A stretch of DNA of 54,688 bases from Psychromonas sp. MB-3u-54 (GTDB taxonomy: Bacteria > Pseudomonadota > Gammaproteobacteria > Enterobacterales > Psychromonadaceae): contig NZ_PJBP01000163.1 in NCBI RefSeq assembly GCF_002836415.1, forward strand, positions 1-54,688. Reading direction: 5' to 3'. Positions 9,801 through 18,399 of the stretch are shown here, piece after piece (the first letter of the stretch is position 1; each line of letters begins with the position of its first letter). The notes below the pieces were generated by a model. It was not told where the DNA came from. It was given only the letters and a program-made list of their open reading frames with translations, and searched no databases. A program made the translations under genes and the position numbers.

Positions 9801-10370
9801 ATGTCCAGCAAAGTATATATTACTGCCCAACAACTACTTGAAGACTCATTTCGTCTTGCCGCACAAGTCTATGACAGCGGTTTTCGTCCACAATTTATTG
9901 TTGGTATTTGGCGAGGAGGAGCTCCTATTGGTATTGCAGTACAGGAATACTTTGATTACAAAAAAGTAGAGACCGACCATATTGCAGTGCGTACCTCTTC
10001 CTATTATGGTATTGGCAAACAAAGTAAAACCATAAAAGTTCATGGCCTGCATTATATTATTGAAAATGCGAATGCTGATGATGGCTTATTAATTGTTGAT
10101 GATGTATTCGACTCAGGCAGAAGTGTGGTGGCATTAGTTGAAAGACTGACAGCAGAAATGCGCTTAAATATGCCCACCGATGTACGCATTGCTACGCCCT
10201 ATTACAAACCTAAAAATAAAACCGTTGCCATAGTGCCTGATTATTTTATCCATGAATCGGAAGAGTGGTTAGTTTTCCCCCATGAAGTCTCAGGCTTGAG
10301 CATTGAAGAAATCGTTTCCGGTAAAAGTGATTTTGAAAATATTAAGCATTTATTCACTGAATCAGTCTGA
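9801..10370 (+). CDS. Purine phosphoribosyltransferase-like protein
   Basis: A 189-residue cytoplasmic protein with the type I phosphoribosyltransferase fold. The PRPP-binding loop is LLIVDDVFDSGRSV, just before mid-protein, and the pyrophosphate loop is GIWRGGAPIG near residue 36. These features fit hypoxanthine/xanthine-type salvage enzymes that attach a purine base to PRPP, though it is not the close E. coli Hpt or Gpt relative and base specificity cannot be read from sequence. ATG at 9801 follows GCAGAGG. It appears monocistronic. A short palindrome and a MITE-like element follow it. Confidence 0.8.
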   Translation: MSSKVYITAQQLLEDSFRLAAQVYDSGFRPQFIVGIWRGGAPIGIAVQEYFDYKKVETDHIAVRTSSYYGIGKQSKTIKVHGLHYIIENANADDGLLIVDDVFDSGRSVVALVERLTAEMRLNMPTDVRIATPYYKPKNKTVAIVPDYFIHESEEWLVFPHEVSGLSIEEIVSGKSDFENIKHLFTESV

Positions 10371-10399
10371 TTTTTTTCACTAAATAAAATACTTATGGC

Positions 10400-10447
10400 A
10401 TACCCAAATTATTTAAAGATGCTGGCATCAGCAAATAGTTTGGGTAT
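10400..10447. repeat. Short palindromic repeat, family C copy 1
   Basis: A 48-bp imperfect palindrome starting ATACCCAAATTATTT and ending AAATAGTTTGGGTAT. It would fold as one hairpin and lies 30 bases after the phosphoribosyltransferase stop. Two related copies are at 16323-16377 and 42954-43007. It may act as a transcript-end stabiliser. Its end is only three bases from the neighbouring larger element. Confidence 0.7.
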
Positions 10448-10450
10448 CTA

Positions 10451-10672
10451 ATACCAAAAAAATAAAAAGATGATCACCCTTGCTGGTTAAAATCATCCCT
10501 AACTCCGTTGTGAGTTTTATTCAGAACATCCTATTCTTCACCACTTTGTGGTCAGCTAAAGCTGTTCAAAATCGTTCCATACGATTGTGTGAAGGAGAAT
10601 AACGATCGAATGCAACTTTAGTGTTAATTTTTCCTTCGCAATCATTAATCACTTCATTAATTCTTTTGGTAT
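10451..10672. mobile_element. MITE-like element, family A copy 1
   Basis: A 222-bp element with imperfect terminal inverted repeats of about 25 bp (ATACCAAAAAAATAAAAAG at the left; ATACCAAAAGAATTAATGA reading in from the right). A second copy at 34812-35043 is roughly 90% identical with one indel of about 10 bases. It has no coding capacity for a transposase. Its right end supplies the last codons and stop of acpH. No clear target duplication is visible beyond TA/TAA at the edges. Confidence 0.8.
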
Positions 10673-11283
10673 AACATCTTATTTATTCTCTCGTCAGTAA
10701 CATAACCAGCTGTTTTATCTAATAAATCTGCATATAACTCAAAAAAAATTTCCGATAGCACCGCATAATGCTTAACCAAGGTTTCACCGGTTAAAGCTAA
10801 TGGTGCCATTCTTACGCTGCGCAAAGACATACGCTCTAGCGCATACTGAATATTATCGACTTTCTGGTAAGACTCAATCCACTTTTGCTGCCAAAGCAAT
10901 GTTGAGGTTTTTTTAAAACTCTCCGGAAATGCATTTATTTCACGGGCAGATTCCAATTCAATTTGTAACTGCGCTTGCTGGCAAAAGCCGCCTAATGATA
11001 AATCATGAAATTGAGACCAATGCTTAGCCAGAAAATGATCCCAAAACATATCTAAAGCAATCGGTGCATAACGACGCAGATCGGCGGAAAACAATGGTTT
11101 AGCTAATTTAACCAGTTGATGCTGGTCAGTATAACTATCAACAAAACGATGCAGACGAATTCCCTGCACAATATCACCGTTAAATTTCCCGCTGGGATCC
11201 CCTTTAATAAAATCGCCCAAAAAATTCCCTACAAAGCTGGTCCCGGTATGCTCTGCAATATGTAAGTGTGCAAGAAAATTCAT
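10657..11283 (-). CDS. acpH: Acyl carrier protein phosphodiesterase AcpH
   Basis: A 208-residue enzyme of the AcpH (YajB) family, which removes the 4'-phosphopantetheine arm from holo-ACP. Landmarks are MNFLAHLHIA at the start, GNFLGDFIKG, GIRLHRFVDSYTD and LDMFWDHFLAKHWSQ, with conserved His/Asp residues for metal binding. I start at the ATG for MNFLAH (11283) as in E. coli; an upstream TTG would add eight residues. The final residues YQKN and the TAA stop are encoded by the inverted repeat of the family A element, so the native C-terminus has been replaced. Activity is probably kept because conserved motifs are upstream. Confidence 0.88.
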   Translation of the reverse strand: MNFLAHLHIAEHTGTSFVGNFLGDFIKGDPSGKFNGDIVQGIRLHRFVDSYTDQHQLVKLAKPLFSADLRRYAPIALDMFWDHFLAKHWSQFHDLSLGGFCQQAQLQIELESAREINAFPESFKKTSTLLWQQKWIESYQKVDNIQYALERMSLRSVRMAPLALTGETLVKHYAVLSEIFFELYADLLDKTAGYVTDERINKMLYQKN

Positions 11284-11410
11284 GTTAAAATCCATCAAGA
11301 GTGACAATTAAGCGTAATTTATAGCCCCTGTTAAAGAAAGTAAAACAATAAAAAGGGGCAAATTGACATCACGCTGAATGAAAATTAAGTCACCCCGTAT
11401 TTGAAAATTA

Positions 11411-11977
11411 TTAATCGGCTTTATTATCAGTCTTTGCGGCTTTAAAGTTAAATTTTTGCCCGGCGATACTCGCTTCATACATTAACCCACCTTTAGCCAA
11501 GGTGAAGACAGCAAAACCACCGACATAATTTGCTTTGCTTTGCTTATTACCTAACGCAGCCCCAGTACCAGTACTACCTGCTTGCGCCGATGTACCATAG
11601 GTCAGCGCAACGGCACTTGCCTGAGCGCCAAATTCAAAGCTACCGGCGGTAAAAGCATTATAGGCACGCTTATCCTGTAAGAAAATAATTTGGCTGAAGG
11701 CTTGACCGCCCAACTGAAAACCCAAACTGATTTGTATCATATTCACACTGCCCGTCGGCCGTCCGCCTAAGTAGACTTGCCCCTCTCCATAGGCACCGCC
11801 AAGACCAATACCGCCTTTTCCTATAGTAGGGAAAACGGCATAACCATAAGCATTATCAAAAAATTCAGCGGTGCTTGGCGAACGTTGAAACTGCTCTATT
11901 GTTGTTTGATACTCATTGGCGGCAACCTGTAAACTCAACACTAAACCACCGGCACAAAGTGCTAACCATTTTTTCAT
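11411..11977 (-). CDS. SYLF/YSC84-domain protein, secreted
   Basis: A 188-residue protein with a Sec signal peptide (residues 1-20, ending QVAANE) and a glycine-rich SYLF (YSC84-related) domain: YGYAVFPTIGKGGIGLGGAYGEGQVY, GFQLGGQAFSQIIFLQDKRAYNAF and GGLMYEASIAGQKFNF. In eukaryotes the SYLF fold binds phosphoinositides; bacterial members are exported proteins of unknown role, sometimes proposed to bind lipids or envelope components. It looks monocistronic, with about 125 bases to acpH. Confidence 0.8.
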   Translation of the reverse strand: MKKWLALCAGGLVLSLQVAANEYQTTIEQFQRSPSTAEFFDNAYGYAVFPTIGKGGIGLGGAYGEGQVYLGGRPTGSVNMIQISLGFQLGGQAFSQIIFLQDKRAYNAFTAGSFEFGAQASAVALTYGTSAQAGSTGTGAALGNKQSKANYVGGFAVFTLAKGGLMYEASIAGQKFNFKAAKTDNKAD

Positions 11978-12758
11978 TTTATAGATCCTTGAATATTTGA
12001 GGGTGAGTAAAGTGTTAATACCAAATTAGTTGATTTTCTCTGCACTTACGCTGTTTAAAATGTATAGCATAAAATACCGTTTAGTCTTGGTTATTAAATT
12101 GATTCATAAGCATTATATTCCCAATCTGTTTCTCGATTATGGGAAATTGTACCTAGGACAAGACCGAAAGAATATTACTTAAATATAGTTCACTCTATTT
12201 GATTCTGCGTAGCATTTAATGCTTTCTAGGATTGCGGATTAGCAGATATAACGATGCTTTGATTAAACTGAGTATTGTGATGACTCGAAAGGATCATTGA
12301 ACGGTTTAAATGTCAGGTAGAATGAAATGTTGAAGGGGTATATTTAAAAAAGGGTAATCGAGCTGCTGTTCGATTAAATCCAAATTGAAGTTTGTAGTAA
12401 AACAATCGCGGCAGTGACAGCAAGCATGATAAATAATCTAACTATATCGCGACTAATGTTAACAATTTTTTAAATTCAATATCAATAATAACCAAATCAT
12501 AATCACACTTATTCAGTTTAATTGTTGCAAAAAAAACCGGCTCAATCGATTGCAGAAGCGTCCCTCATAATTTTCATGTGAGCCCGCGCGCAGCAGAGAA
12601 TATCCATTATTAGCAGCGATGAGAAACCTGCTATGCTGCTTTATTTACACCTTTCAGGCGAACAGCTTAACGCTGTTAATCTAACCTCAAACTACCGGGA
12701 GATAATGATTCTTGAATCTTCAAGTAATTTGGCTATATCACTAAAAAAGGAAGTCTAC
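11978..12758. other. Long intergenic region with no supported gene
   Basis: About 780 bases lie between two divergent genes. I see only short frames with unconvincing start sites. The segment near 12014 starts ATACCAAATTAGTTGATT and resembles one end of the ATACC repeats, but no partner end is visible. TTCCCAATC...GATTATGGGAA near 12118 is a weak inverted repeat. The promoters of both neighbours must lie here, yet none is clear enough to place. Confidence 0.4.
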
Positions 12759-13763
12759 ATGAAAGCAGTTGCTTACCAAAATTCACAACCAATTACCCAT
12801 CCTCAGGCTTTGATTGATATCGACCTTCCAAAACCAGTCGCCAGTGGCACTGATATATTAGTCAATGTTGAAGCTATTTCAGTGAATCCCGTCGATACAA
12901 AAGTTCGCAATAACGTCAATCCGACCGATCAGCAATACAAAATATTAGGTTGGGATGCGGTTGGAACGGTTGTCTCCATTGGTGAGCAGGTAACCTTATT
13001 TAAACCCGGCGATAAAGTTTGGTATGCAGGTGCAATTAACCGCCAGGGTGCAAATTGTGAATACCATCTGGTTGATCAAAGAATCGTTGCTCTGGCTCCC
13101 CAAAATTTATCCTGCCGCGAAGCCGCCGCCATGCCGCTTACCTCAATTACAGCATGGGAAATATTATTTGATCGCTTTAATCTTAATAGTGAGAGTAAAG
13201 GTACCCTGTTAATTATTGGCGCTGCGGGCGGTGTGGGATCGATCATGATTCAACTGGCGAAACAGCTCACCAATCTGACCATTATTGCCACAGCATCAAG
13301 ACCGGAAACACAAAGTTGGGTCAAAGCATTAGGTGCTGACCATGTGATTAACCACCGTCACAATTTAGAACAGGAGCTGCAGGCAATTGGTCTGGACAAT
13401 GTCAACTACATCGCCAGTCTTACCCATACGGAAGAGCATTTTTCGGGCATTGCGACAATTATCGCCCCACAGGGAAAATTAGCCGTGATCGATGATGCGG
13501 CGACCCTCGATATTATGCCGCTTAAGCGTAAGAGCGTCTCTGTTCATTGGGAACTGATGTTTACCCGCTCACTATTTGAAACAGAGGATATGATTGAGCA
13601 GCATAAATTATTAACCCGCGTTGCCAACATGGTGGATCAGGGAAAATTAAAATCGACCGTGGCAAATGATTTTGGAACAATCAATGCCGCGAACCTTATC
13701 AAGGCGCATGCTTTATTAGAATCGGAAAAATCCAAGGGGAAAATAGTCTTGTCTGGTTTTTAA
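12759..13763 (+). CDS. Zinc-type alcohol dehydrogenase-like / quinone oxidoreductase
   Basis: A 334-residue medium-chain dehydrogenase/reductase. It has the N-terminal GroES-like half (ISVNPVDTKVRNN, GWDAVGTVVSIG) and the Rossmann motif GAAGGVGSIMIQLAKQL in the middle. The zinc-ligand pattern of true alcohol dehydrogenases is absent, placing it in the quinone oxidoreductase-like, NADPH-dependent branch, which often reduces enones or quinones. The start is the ATG at 12759 behind AAAAAAGGAAG; the 42 codons of open frame upstream lack family similarity. A 23-bp tandem duplication covers the last codons and stop. Confidence 0.82.
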   Translation: MKAVAYQNSQPITHPQALIDIDLPKPVASGTDILVNVEAISVNPVDTKVRNNVNPTDQQYKILGWDAVGTVVSIGEQVTLFKPGDKVWYAGAINRQGANCEYHLVDQRIVALAPQNLSCREAAAMPLTSITAWEILFDRFNLNSESKGTLLIIGAAGGVGSIMIQLAKQLTNLTIIATASRPETQSWVKALGADHVINHRHNLEQELQAIGLDNVNYIASLTHTEEHFSGIATIIAPQGKLAVIDDAATLDIMPLKRKSVSVHWELMFTRSLFETEDMIEQHKLLTRVANMVDQGKLKSTVANDFGTINAANLIKAHALLESEKSKGKIVLSGF

Positions 13764-13786
13764 AAATAGTCTTGTCTGGTTTTTAA
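13741..13786. repeat. 23-bp perfect tandem duplication at a stop codon
   Basis: The block AAATAGTCTTGTCTGGTTTT plus TAA occurs twice back to back (13741-13763 and 13764-13786). The first copy contains the TAA of the dehydrogenase gene, so the protein is unchanged. It looks like a recent slippage event. Confidence 0.9.
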
Positions 13787-13854
13787 AAAGAGTTAGCAAC
13801 AGGCGTTTATACCTGAAAATATTTAAGTACTGCGGTGCTTAAGCTGATAACGCT

Positions 13855-13885
13855 TAAAATGCCTCTGAATTTTTTCAGAGGCTAA
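13855..13885 (-). terminator. Intrinsic terminator of the winged-helix gene
   Basis: A 9-bp stem GCCTCTGAA / TTCAGAGGC (13861-13869, 13874-13882) with a TTTT loop. On the minus strand it is followed by ATTTTAAG. It lies just past the minus-strand stop at 13893. Confidence 0.75.
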
Positions 13886-13892
13886 AAGCACA

Positions 13893-14405
13893 TTACAATG
13901 AACGTACAGCACGTGATGCCGGATCATAAATACCCGACAAGGTTCTCATGGTAGCGGCAAGTTCACCCAGTTGATCGCCGATATCCAGCTTGCTAACGGC
14001 ATCAACAAGCCATTGTTCGCGGATCTTGCGATATTCCGCGCAAAATTTCACCCCGCTTTCTGCAACCTTATAATAGGTATCTTTGCCGCGCCTTTCACTT
14101 TCAACCAGATCCCGCTTAACCAGTTTGCGCACCGAATAGGAGACATTATGAATATCTTCAATATTGAGCGTGAATGCCACATCCACGATCCGTTTTGGCC
14201 GGTCACGATGATGCATGTTATGCAATACCAGAATATCAAGCGGTCCCAGCTCAGGAAGCCCCGCGGCAAAACTGCACGACAGCATCCAACGTTCAAAGGC
14301 GTTATTGAGCATGGTTAATGCATACTCAAATTCACTTAACGTAACGGAATCTTTCCCCATCAAATGTGATGAAGAAACGATTGGAAAATATTCATTTTTT
14401 TTCAT
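13893..14405 (-). CDS. Winged-helix (MarR-like) regulator
   Basis: A 170-residue DNA-binding protein. The middle (residues 40-110) is a winged helix-turn-helix: LGPLDILVLHNMHH, then IEDIHNVSYSVRKLVKRDLV as the probable recognition helix region, and SERRGKDTYYKVAE as the wing. This layout resembles MarR-type regulators often seen beside TRAP transporters. It sits 12 bases after dctM in the same direction, so it probably belongs to the dctPQM transcript and controls it or the divergent pxp genes. Candidate operators are the inverted repeats at 17399-17479. The ligand is unknown. Confidence 0.75.
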   Translation of the reverse strand: MKKNEYFPIVSSSHLMGKDSVTLSEFEYALTMLNNAFERWMLSCSFAAGLPELGPLDILVLHNMHHRDRPKRIVDVAFTLNIEDIHNVSYSVRKLVKRDLVESERRGKDTYYKVAESGVKFCAEYRKIREQWLVDAVSKLDIGDQLGELAATMRTLSGIYDPASRAVRSL

Positions 14406-14417
14406 AGTTACCTCTTT

Positions 14418-15722
14418 TTAACTGGCGGTCATTTCCGATGGTAGCCAAGTGACAATACCCGGGAATACCGTGACTATTACGACCGCGAAAAGCAATAAAA
14501 AGAAAAACGGCAGCGCAGCCTTCGAGATAAAGATCATATCACGCCCGGTGAGGCTTTGGAGGACAAATAAGTTAAAACCAACCGGCGGAGTTATTTGTGA
14601 CATTTCAACGACCAGCACAATATAAATACCGAACCACAACGGATCAATCCCAGCCTGCAGCACCATAGGTAAAACCACTGAAGTGGTCAGCACCACAACG
14701 GATATGCCGTCTAAGAAACAGCCCAGCACCACAAACAGCAGGGTCAAAATAAACAGCAGCAGATAAGGGGAAAGCTCCATTGCCGCGATACTTTCCGCCA
14801 GCATACGGGGTAACCCGATAAAACCCATTGCAACGGTTAAAAAGGCGGCGCCGGCAAGGATCAAAAGAATCATGCATGAGGTTTTTGTCGCCCCCATTAA
14901 ACTGCCGACCAGACTTTCCCGAGTCAGGGAGCGACCGGTAAAAGCAAGTAATAATGCACCGACGACGCCAAAAGCAGCCGCTTCGGTCGGGGTTGTTAAA
15001 CCACCATAAATAGAACCCAGAACAAATAACACCAGAAGCCCAACAGGAATAAGCTTAAGCAGTGCTTTCAGCTTTACAGACCAGCTGTAAGTGACAGTGT
15101 CGCTGGGTACTTTGCTCGGATTGCGCAATGCCCAGTACATGGTATATCCCATAAACAGCATTACCAGCATCATACCGGGCACGGCACCTGCGATAAATAA
15201 ACGGCCAATAGAGACCTCTGCGGCCACACCGTAAACAATCAGGATAATCGACGGTGGAATTAAAAGACCGAGCGTGCCTGAACCTGCCAGTGTTGCAATC
15301 GCCATTTTATCATCGTAGCCCTGCTTTTTGAGCTCAGGCAGGGTCATTTTACCAATAGTCGCCGCCGTTGCAGCCGATGATCCGGATACTGCGGCAAATA
15401 GACCGCAACTTAAAATATTAACATGTAACAGGCGACCGGGTACTCGTCCCAGCCAGGGTGTTAAGCCTTCAAACAGGTCAGTGGATAAACGGGTTCTGAA
15501 CAGGATTTCCCCCATCCAGATAAACAGCGGTAAAGCCGCGAGTGACCAGTCAGACACCGCGCCCCAGGTGGAGGTTGCATAGATCAAACCAAAGGCATCG
15601 TTACCCAGCAGAATCATACCTGAGATAGCCACCATCAGTAGTGACAAAGCCACCCACAATCCGCTGGCAAGAAAACCGAAGAGCACAACCAGAAGGATGC
15701 CTCCAATAATCAGTTCATTCAT
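14418..15722 (-). CDS. dctM: TRAP transporter large permease (DctM)
   Basis: A 434-residue inner-membrane protein with about 11-12 hydrophobic helices, the main translocation subunit of a tripartite ATP-independent periplasmic transporter. Typical DctM segments are SGSSAATAATIGKMTLPELKK near residue 115, GTLGLLIPPSIILIVYGV near 150 and TPTEAAAFGVVGALL near 237. It overlaps dctQ by four bases (ATGA), so the permeases are coupled. With DctP and DctQ it forms a sodium-driven importer; the facing 5-oxoprolinase genes suggest pyroglutamate as substrate. Confidence 0.92.
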   Translation of the reverse strand: MNELIIGGILLVVLFGFLASGLWVALSLLMVAISGMILLGNDAFGLIYATSTWGAVSDWSLAALPLFIWMGEILFRTRLSTDLFEGLTPWLGRVPGRLLHVNILSCGLFAAVSGSSAATAATIGKMTLPELKKQGYDDKMAIATLAGSGTLGLLIPPSIILIVYGVAAEVSIGRLFIAGAVPGMMLVMLFMGYTMYWALRNPSKVPSDTVTYSWSVKLKALLKLIPVGLLVLFVLGSIYGGLTTPTEAAAFGVVGALLLAFTGRSLTRESLVGSLMGATKTSCMILLILAGAAFLTVAMGFIGLPRMLAESIAAMELSPYLLLFILTLLFVVLGCFLDGISVVVLTTSVVLPMVLQAGIDPLWFGIYIVLVVEMSQITPPVGFNLFVLQSLTGRDMIFISKAALPFFFLLLFAVVIVTVFPGIVTWLPSEMTAS

Positions 15723-16285
15723 TGACTCTCTCCCTTTGAATCCTGACGTTCTACTCCGTCAACGTTGATAAAATCTTTTTCAGCGAGCGATTCCTCTTCA
15801 GAAAGCGGAATCCGCTTACCAAAGAAAAGACTGCAGACGGTCAAGTCAATGACCGAGATAGCAAATATAACCATGCCAATGGCGACAGGAAGTTGAACAA
15901 TCCACATCGGAATGGCGACAAAACCCGACGAGACCTCCTCATAATCCCAGGACTCCCAGACCATATAACAAAGCTCGTAGGCTAAATATGCGACTAGAAC
16001 AGACGCGCTGAGCAGGACAAAACGCTCGCAAAAAAGTGCACTTTTTTCGCTCAAGCGTGAAGTAAATAAGCTCACTCGAATATGACCGCCATGCTGAAAT
16101 GTATAAGCTAATGCCATAAAACTTGAAGCTGCCAGCAGGAAGCCGGCAAAGTCATCACTTGAGGGAACAACAATTCCCATCCAGCGTCCGACCACGCGAG
16201 CGAGAATCACAACACATATGGCGACGATACATACGGCGGATAAAATTCCGGCTCCGTGATACAACTTATTCAAGAAACAACGCAT
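15719..16285 (-). CDS. dctQ: TRAP transporter small permease (DctQ)
   Basis: A 188-residue membrane protein with four hydrophobic segments. It has the DctQ core pattern VPSSDDFAGFLLAASSFMALAYTFQHGGHIRV in its first half. I choose the ATG at 16285, which follows a clear CAGGAG site. The frame is open 26 codons further upstream, but that part crosses a palindromic repeat and would put a polar tail before the first helix. The C-terminus is a charged cytoplasmic tail. Confidence 0.87.
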   Translation of the reverse strand: MRCFLNKLYHGAGILSAVCIVAICVVILARVVGRWMGIVVPSSDDFAGFLLAASSFMALAYTFQHGGHIRVSLFTSRLSEKSALFCERFVLLSASVLVAYLAYELCYMVWESWDYEEVSSGFVAIPMWIVQLPVAIGMVIFAISVIDLTVCSLFFGKRIPLSEEESLAEKDFINVDGVERQDSKGESQ

Positions 16286-16322
16286 GAATAGAAACTCCTG
16301 TTTTTTATTCCCCTCGGGGACT

Positions 16323-16377
16323 AGACCCAAATGACTTGAAGAGGCAGACATCAGCATCTTCAAGTAGTTTGGGATAT
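16323..16377. repeat. Short palindromic repeat, family C copy 2, inside the TRAP operon
   Basis: A 55-bp imperfect palindrome (ACCCAAATGACTTGAAGA ... TCTTCAAGTAGTTTGGG) begins directly downstream of the dctP stop and ends before dctQ. A hairpin here could protect the dctP message or damp transcription into the permease genes, fitting the usual excess of binding protein over permease. Confidence 0.72.
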
Positions 16378-16378
16378 A

Positions 16379-17350
16379 TTATTTTTTGTACGCGTCTAAG
16401 ATGGCTTTACCTTCAGTTCCGGCTTCTTTCAGCCAGTCTGTTGCCATGGTATCGCCAATGTCATTAAGAGAGCTCATCAAAGCTTTCGTCGGCGCTGCTA
16501 CATTCATCCCTTTATCAGCAAGAATCTTAGTATTTAATGCCGTTTCTTTTTTAGCCATTTCCCAGCCGCGCGACTCTGCATCAGCAGACGCTTGTAATAG
16601 TCCCTGTTGAGTTTTTTCATCCAAACGTTTAAATGCACGGGTATTAATAATCACCATGTTTTTCGGAATCCATGCCTGCACGTCCGTATAGTGGCTGACA
16701 TAATCCCAAGATTGGCTGCTGACACCTGTTGTTGGTGAGGTGATCATCATATCGATAATGCCGGTGGAGAAAGCTTGCGGAATTTCGACGGTTTGCACCG
16801 TAGTGGGTGATGCCTTCAGTAAAACAGATAATTGGGATAGGGTTGAGCTGTAGGCACGCATTTTCCCACCTTCCATGTCTGCTACAGAGTTAATGGCTTT
16901 TTTACTGTAAATACCCTGTGGCGGCCATGGCACAGAATACAACAACATCATGTTATCTTCGGCCAGTTTGTTCTCTATCGTCGCTTTTGATACAGCGTAT
17001 AACTTCTTCGCCTGATCAAAGTCAGTGGCTAAAAACGGCAGATTATCAAGCTTAAACACCGGATCCTCATTGCCTAAGATACCGATAAAAACTTCGCCGA
17101 TAGAAATCTGGCGGGAACGCACGGCACGGACAATCTCTTTATGGTCGATTAACGAACCACCCGCATGAACGACTATCTCAAGCTCACCATCGGTTGCCGC
17201 TTTAACATCTTCAGCAAATTGACGGATATTCTGAGTATGATGAGTTGAATCAACATAAGGTGTCGCCATATCCCATCGGGTGCTGGCAAAGCTGGTCGAA
17301 GTGGCCGCTATAGCAAGCAGCATTGTGGTTGTTTTAAGAAATACTCTCAT
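16379..17350 (-). CDS. dctP: TRAP transporter solute-binding protein (DctP)
   Basis: A 323-residue periplasmic binding protein with a Sec signal (residues 1-22, ending TSFAST). DctP-family landmarks are present: WDMATPYVDSTHHTQNIRQF, GGSLIDHKEIVRAVRSRQI, LPFLATDFDQAKKL and the ligand-carboxylate region with a conserved arginine in GGKMRAYSSTLSQL near residue 167. First gene of dctP-dctQ-dctM-regulator. Pyroglutamate as ligand is inferred from the divergent pxpABC operon; pyroglutamate-binding DctP proteins are known in Bordetella pertussis. Confidence 0.92.
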   Translation of the reverse strand: MRVFLKTTTMLLAIAATSTSFASTRWDMATPYVDSTHHTQNIRQFAEDVKAATDGELEIVVHAGGSLIDHKEIVRAVRSRQISIGEVFIGILGNEDPVFKLDNLPFLATDFDQAKKLYAVSKATIENKLAEDNMMLLYSVPWPPQGIYSKKAINSVADMEGGKMRAYSSTLSQLSVLLKASPTTVQTVEIPQAFSTGIIDMMITSPTTGVSSQSWDYVSHYTDVQAWIPKNMVIINTRAFKRLDEKTQQGLLQASADAESRGWEMAKKETALNTKILADKGMNVAAPTKALMSSLNDIGDTMATDWLKEAGTEGKAILDAYKK

Positions 17351-17398
17351 TGTTTTAGTTCCTTTTTTAACGCCTCAGGTCGATTAGACCTATCTGCT

Positions 17399-17479
17399 AT
17401 CCATTTTATTTTACTGTTATTAACAAATAACGCCTGTTTAAAATGGATAATACTCACCGTCATTTTTGTAAAAAATGAC
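17399..17479. promoter_or_regulatory. Two inverted repeats in the dctP-pxpA divergent region
   Basis: ATCCATTTTA (17399-17408) is mirrored by TAAAATGGAT (17439-17448). GTCATTTTT (17459-17467) is mirrored by AAAAATGAC (17471-17479) with a 3-base gap. Both are perfect. They lie 50-130 bases upstream of dctP, between the transporter and oxoprolinase operons, and are good candidates for operators of the local winged-helix regulator. The rest of the 317-base gap shows no other clear element. Confidence 0.5.
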
Positions 17480-17667
17480 AGAACAACTTAAATTTCAAGC
17501 ACCGAACTTATACGTACTGCAACAGTTTGGCAACAAATTAAAAACAATTTGCTTACAAATCGTCTTCAATGTATCTTTGAATCACACTTTTGGGATCATG
17601 ATAAGGTTCATTTATCTATCGCGTCGCTCTCAAATAATCACCCTAACGTCATAACAGGAAGGTAGAA

Positions 17668-18399
17668 ATGAAACTTAATTGCGATATGGGAGAAAGTTTT
17701 GGTATCTGGGAAATGGGTTTAGATGAAGCAGTGATCCCCTGGATTGATATGGTTAATATCGCCTGCGGATTCCATGCATCGGATCCGGATGTGATGGCCA
17801 AAACCGTTCAAGCAGCCGTTGAAAAAAATCTCCAGATTGGTGCCCACCCCGGCTATAATGATAAAATCGGCTTCGGACGACGCAGTATTCCTCATTCCCA
17901 AAAGCAGATATCCCACCTGATTGCCTACCAAACCGGTGCCCTGCAGGCAATCTGCCAGCTCTATGACAGTAATGTTGAATATGTAAAACCCCATGGTGCA
18001 CTGTATAACGATATGATGGTGAATGAAGATATTTTCCGCGCAGTGCTTGAGGGGCTGACCAAACTGTCTCCGCGACCGGCGCTGATGATCCTCGCACAAA
18101 CGGATAATAGCCTCTACCAAGATATTGCTGAGCAATCGGGTGTGCGCTTAATTTTAGAAGCCTTTGCCGACAGGGCCTATACACCGGAAGGCCGACTTGC
18201 TCCGCGCTCACAAGCGGGTGCGGTATATCATAACGCAGAGCAAATTATCGAACAGGTGATGCAATTAGCCAAAAATGGTTGTGTTACCACAATCGAAGGT
18301 GGCCAACTGCAGCTTAACGCTGACAGTGTCTGTGTTCATGGAGACAATCCGGAGTCGGTGGCAACGGTCGAACAACTTTTTAAGGCATTGAACCCATGA
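17668..18399 (+). CDS. pxpA: 5-oxoprolinase subunit PxpA (LamB/YcsF family)
   Basis: A 243-residue cytoplasmic protein, subunit of the ATP-dependent 5-oxoprolinase that opens pyroglutamate to glutamate. Signature stretches are MKLNCDMGESFG at the start, NIACGFHASDP near residue 30, GAHPGYNDKIGFGRR, VKPHGALYNDM and EAFADRAYTPEGRLAPRSQ. ATG at 17668 follows ACAGGAAGG. It ends ATGA, overlapping pxpB by four bases. Its operon faces away from the TRAP transporter genes. Confidence 0.95.
   Translation: MKLNCDMGESFGIWEMGLDEAVIPWIDMVNIACGFHASDPDVMAKTVQAAVEKNLQIGAHPGYNDKIGFGRRSIPHSQKQISHLIAYQTGALQAICQLYDSNVEYVKPHGALYNDMMVNEDIFRAVLEGLTKLSPRPALMILAQTDNSLYQDIAEQSGVRLILEAFADRAYTPEGRLAPRSQAGAVYHNAEQIIEQVMQLAKNGCVTTIEGGQLQLNADSVCVHGDNPESVATVEQLFKALNP

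Noticed and set aside
12010-12030. ATACCAAATTAG start resembling one end of a repeat element
   Set aside because: No matching inverted end within several hundred bases, so it may be chance or a remnant.
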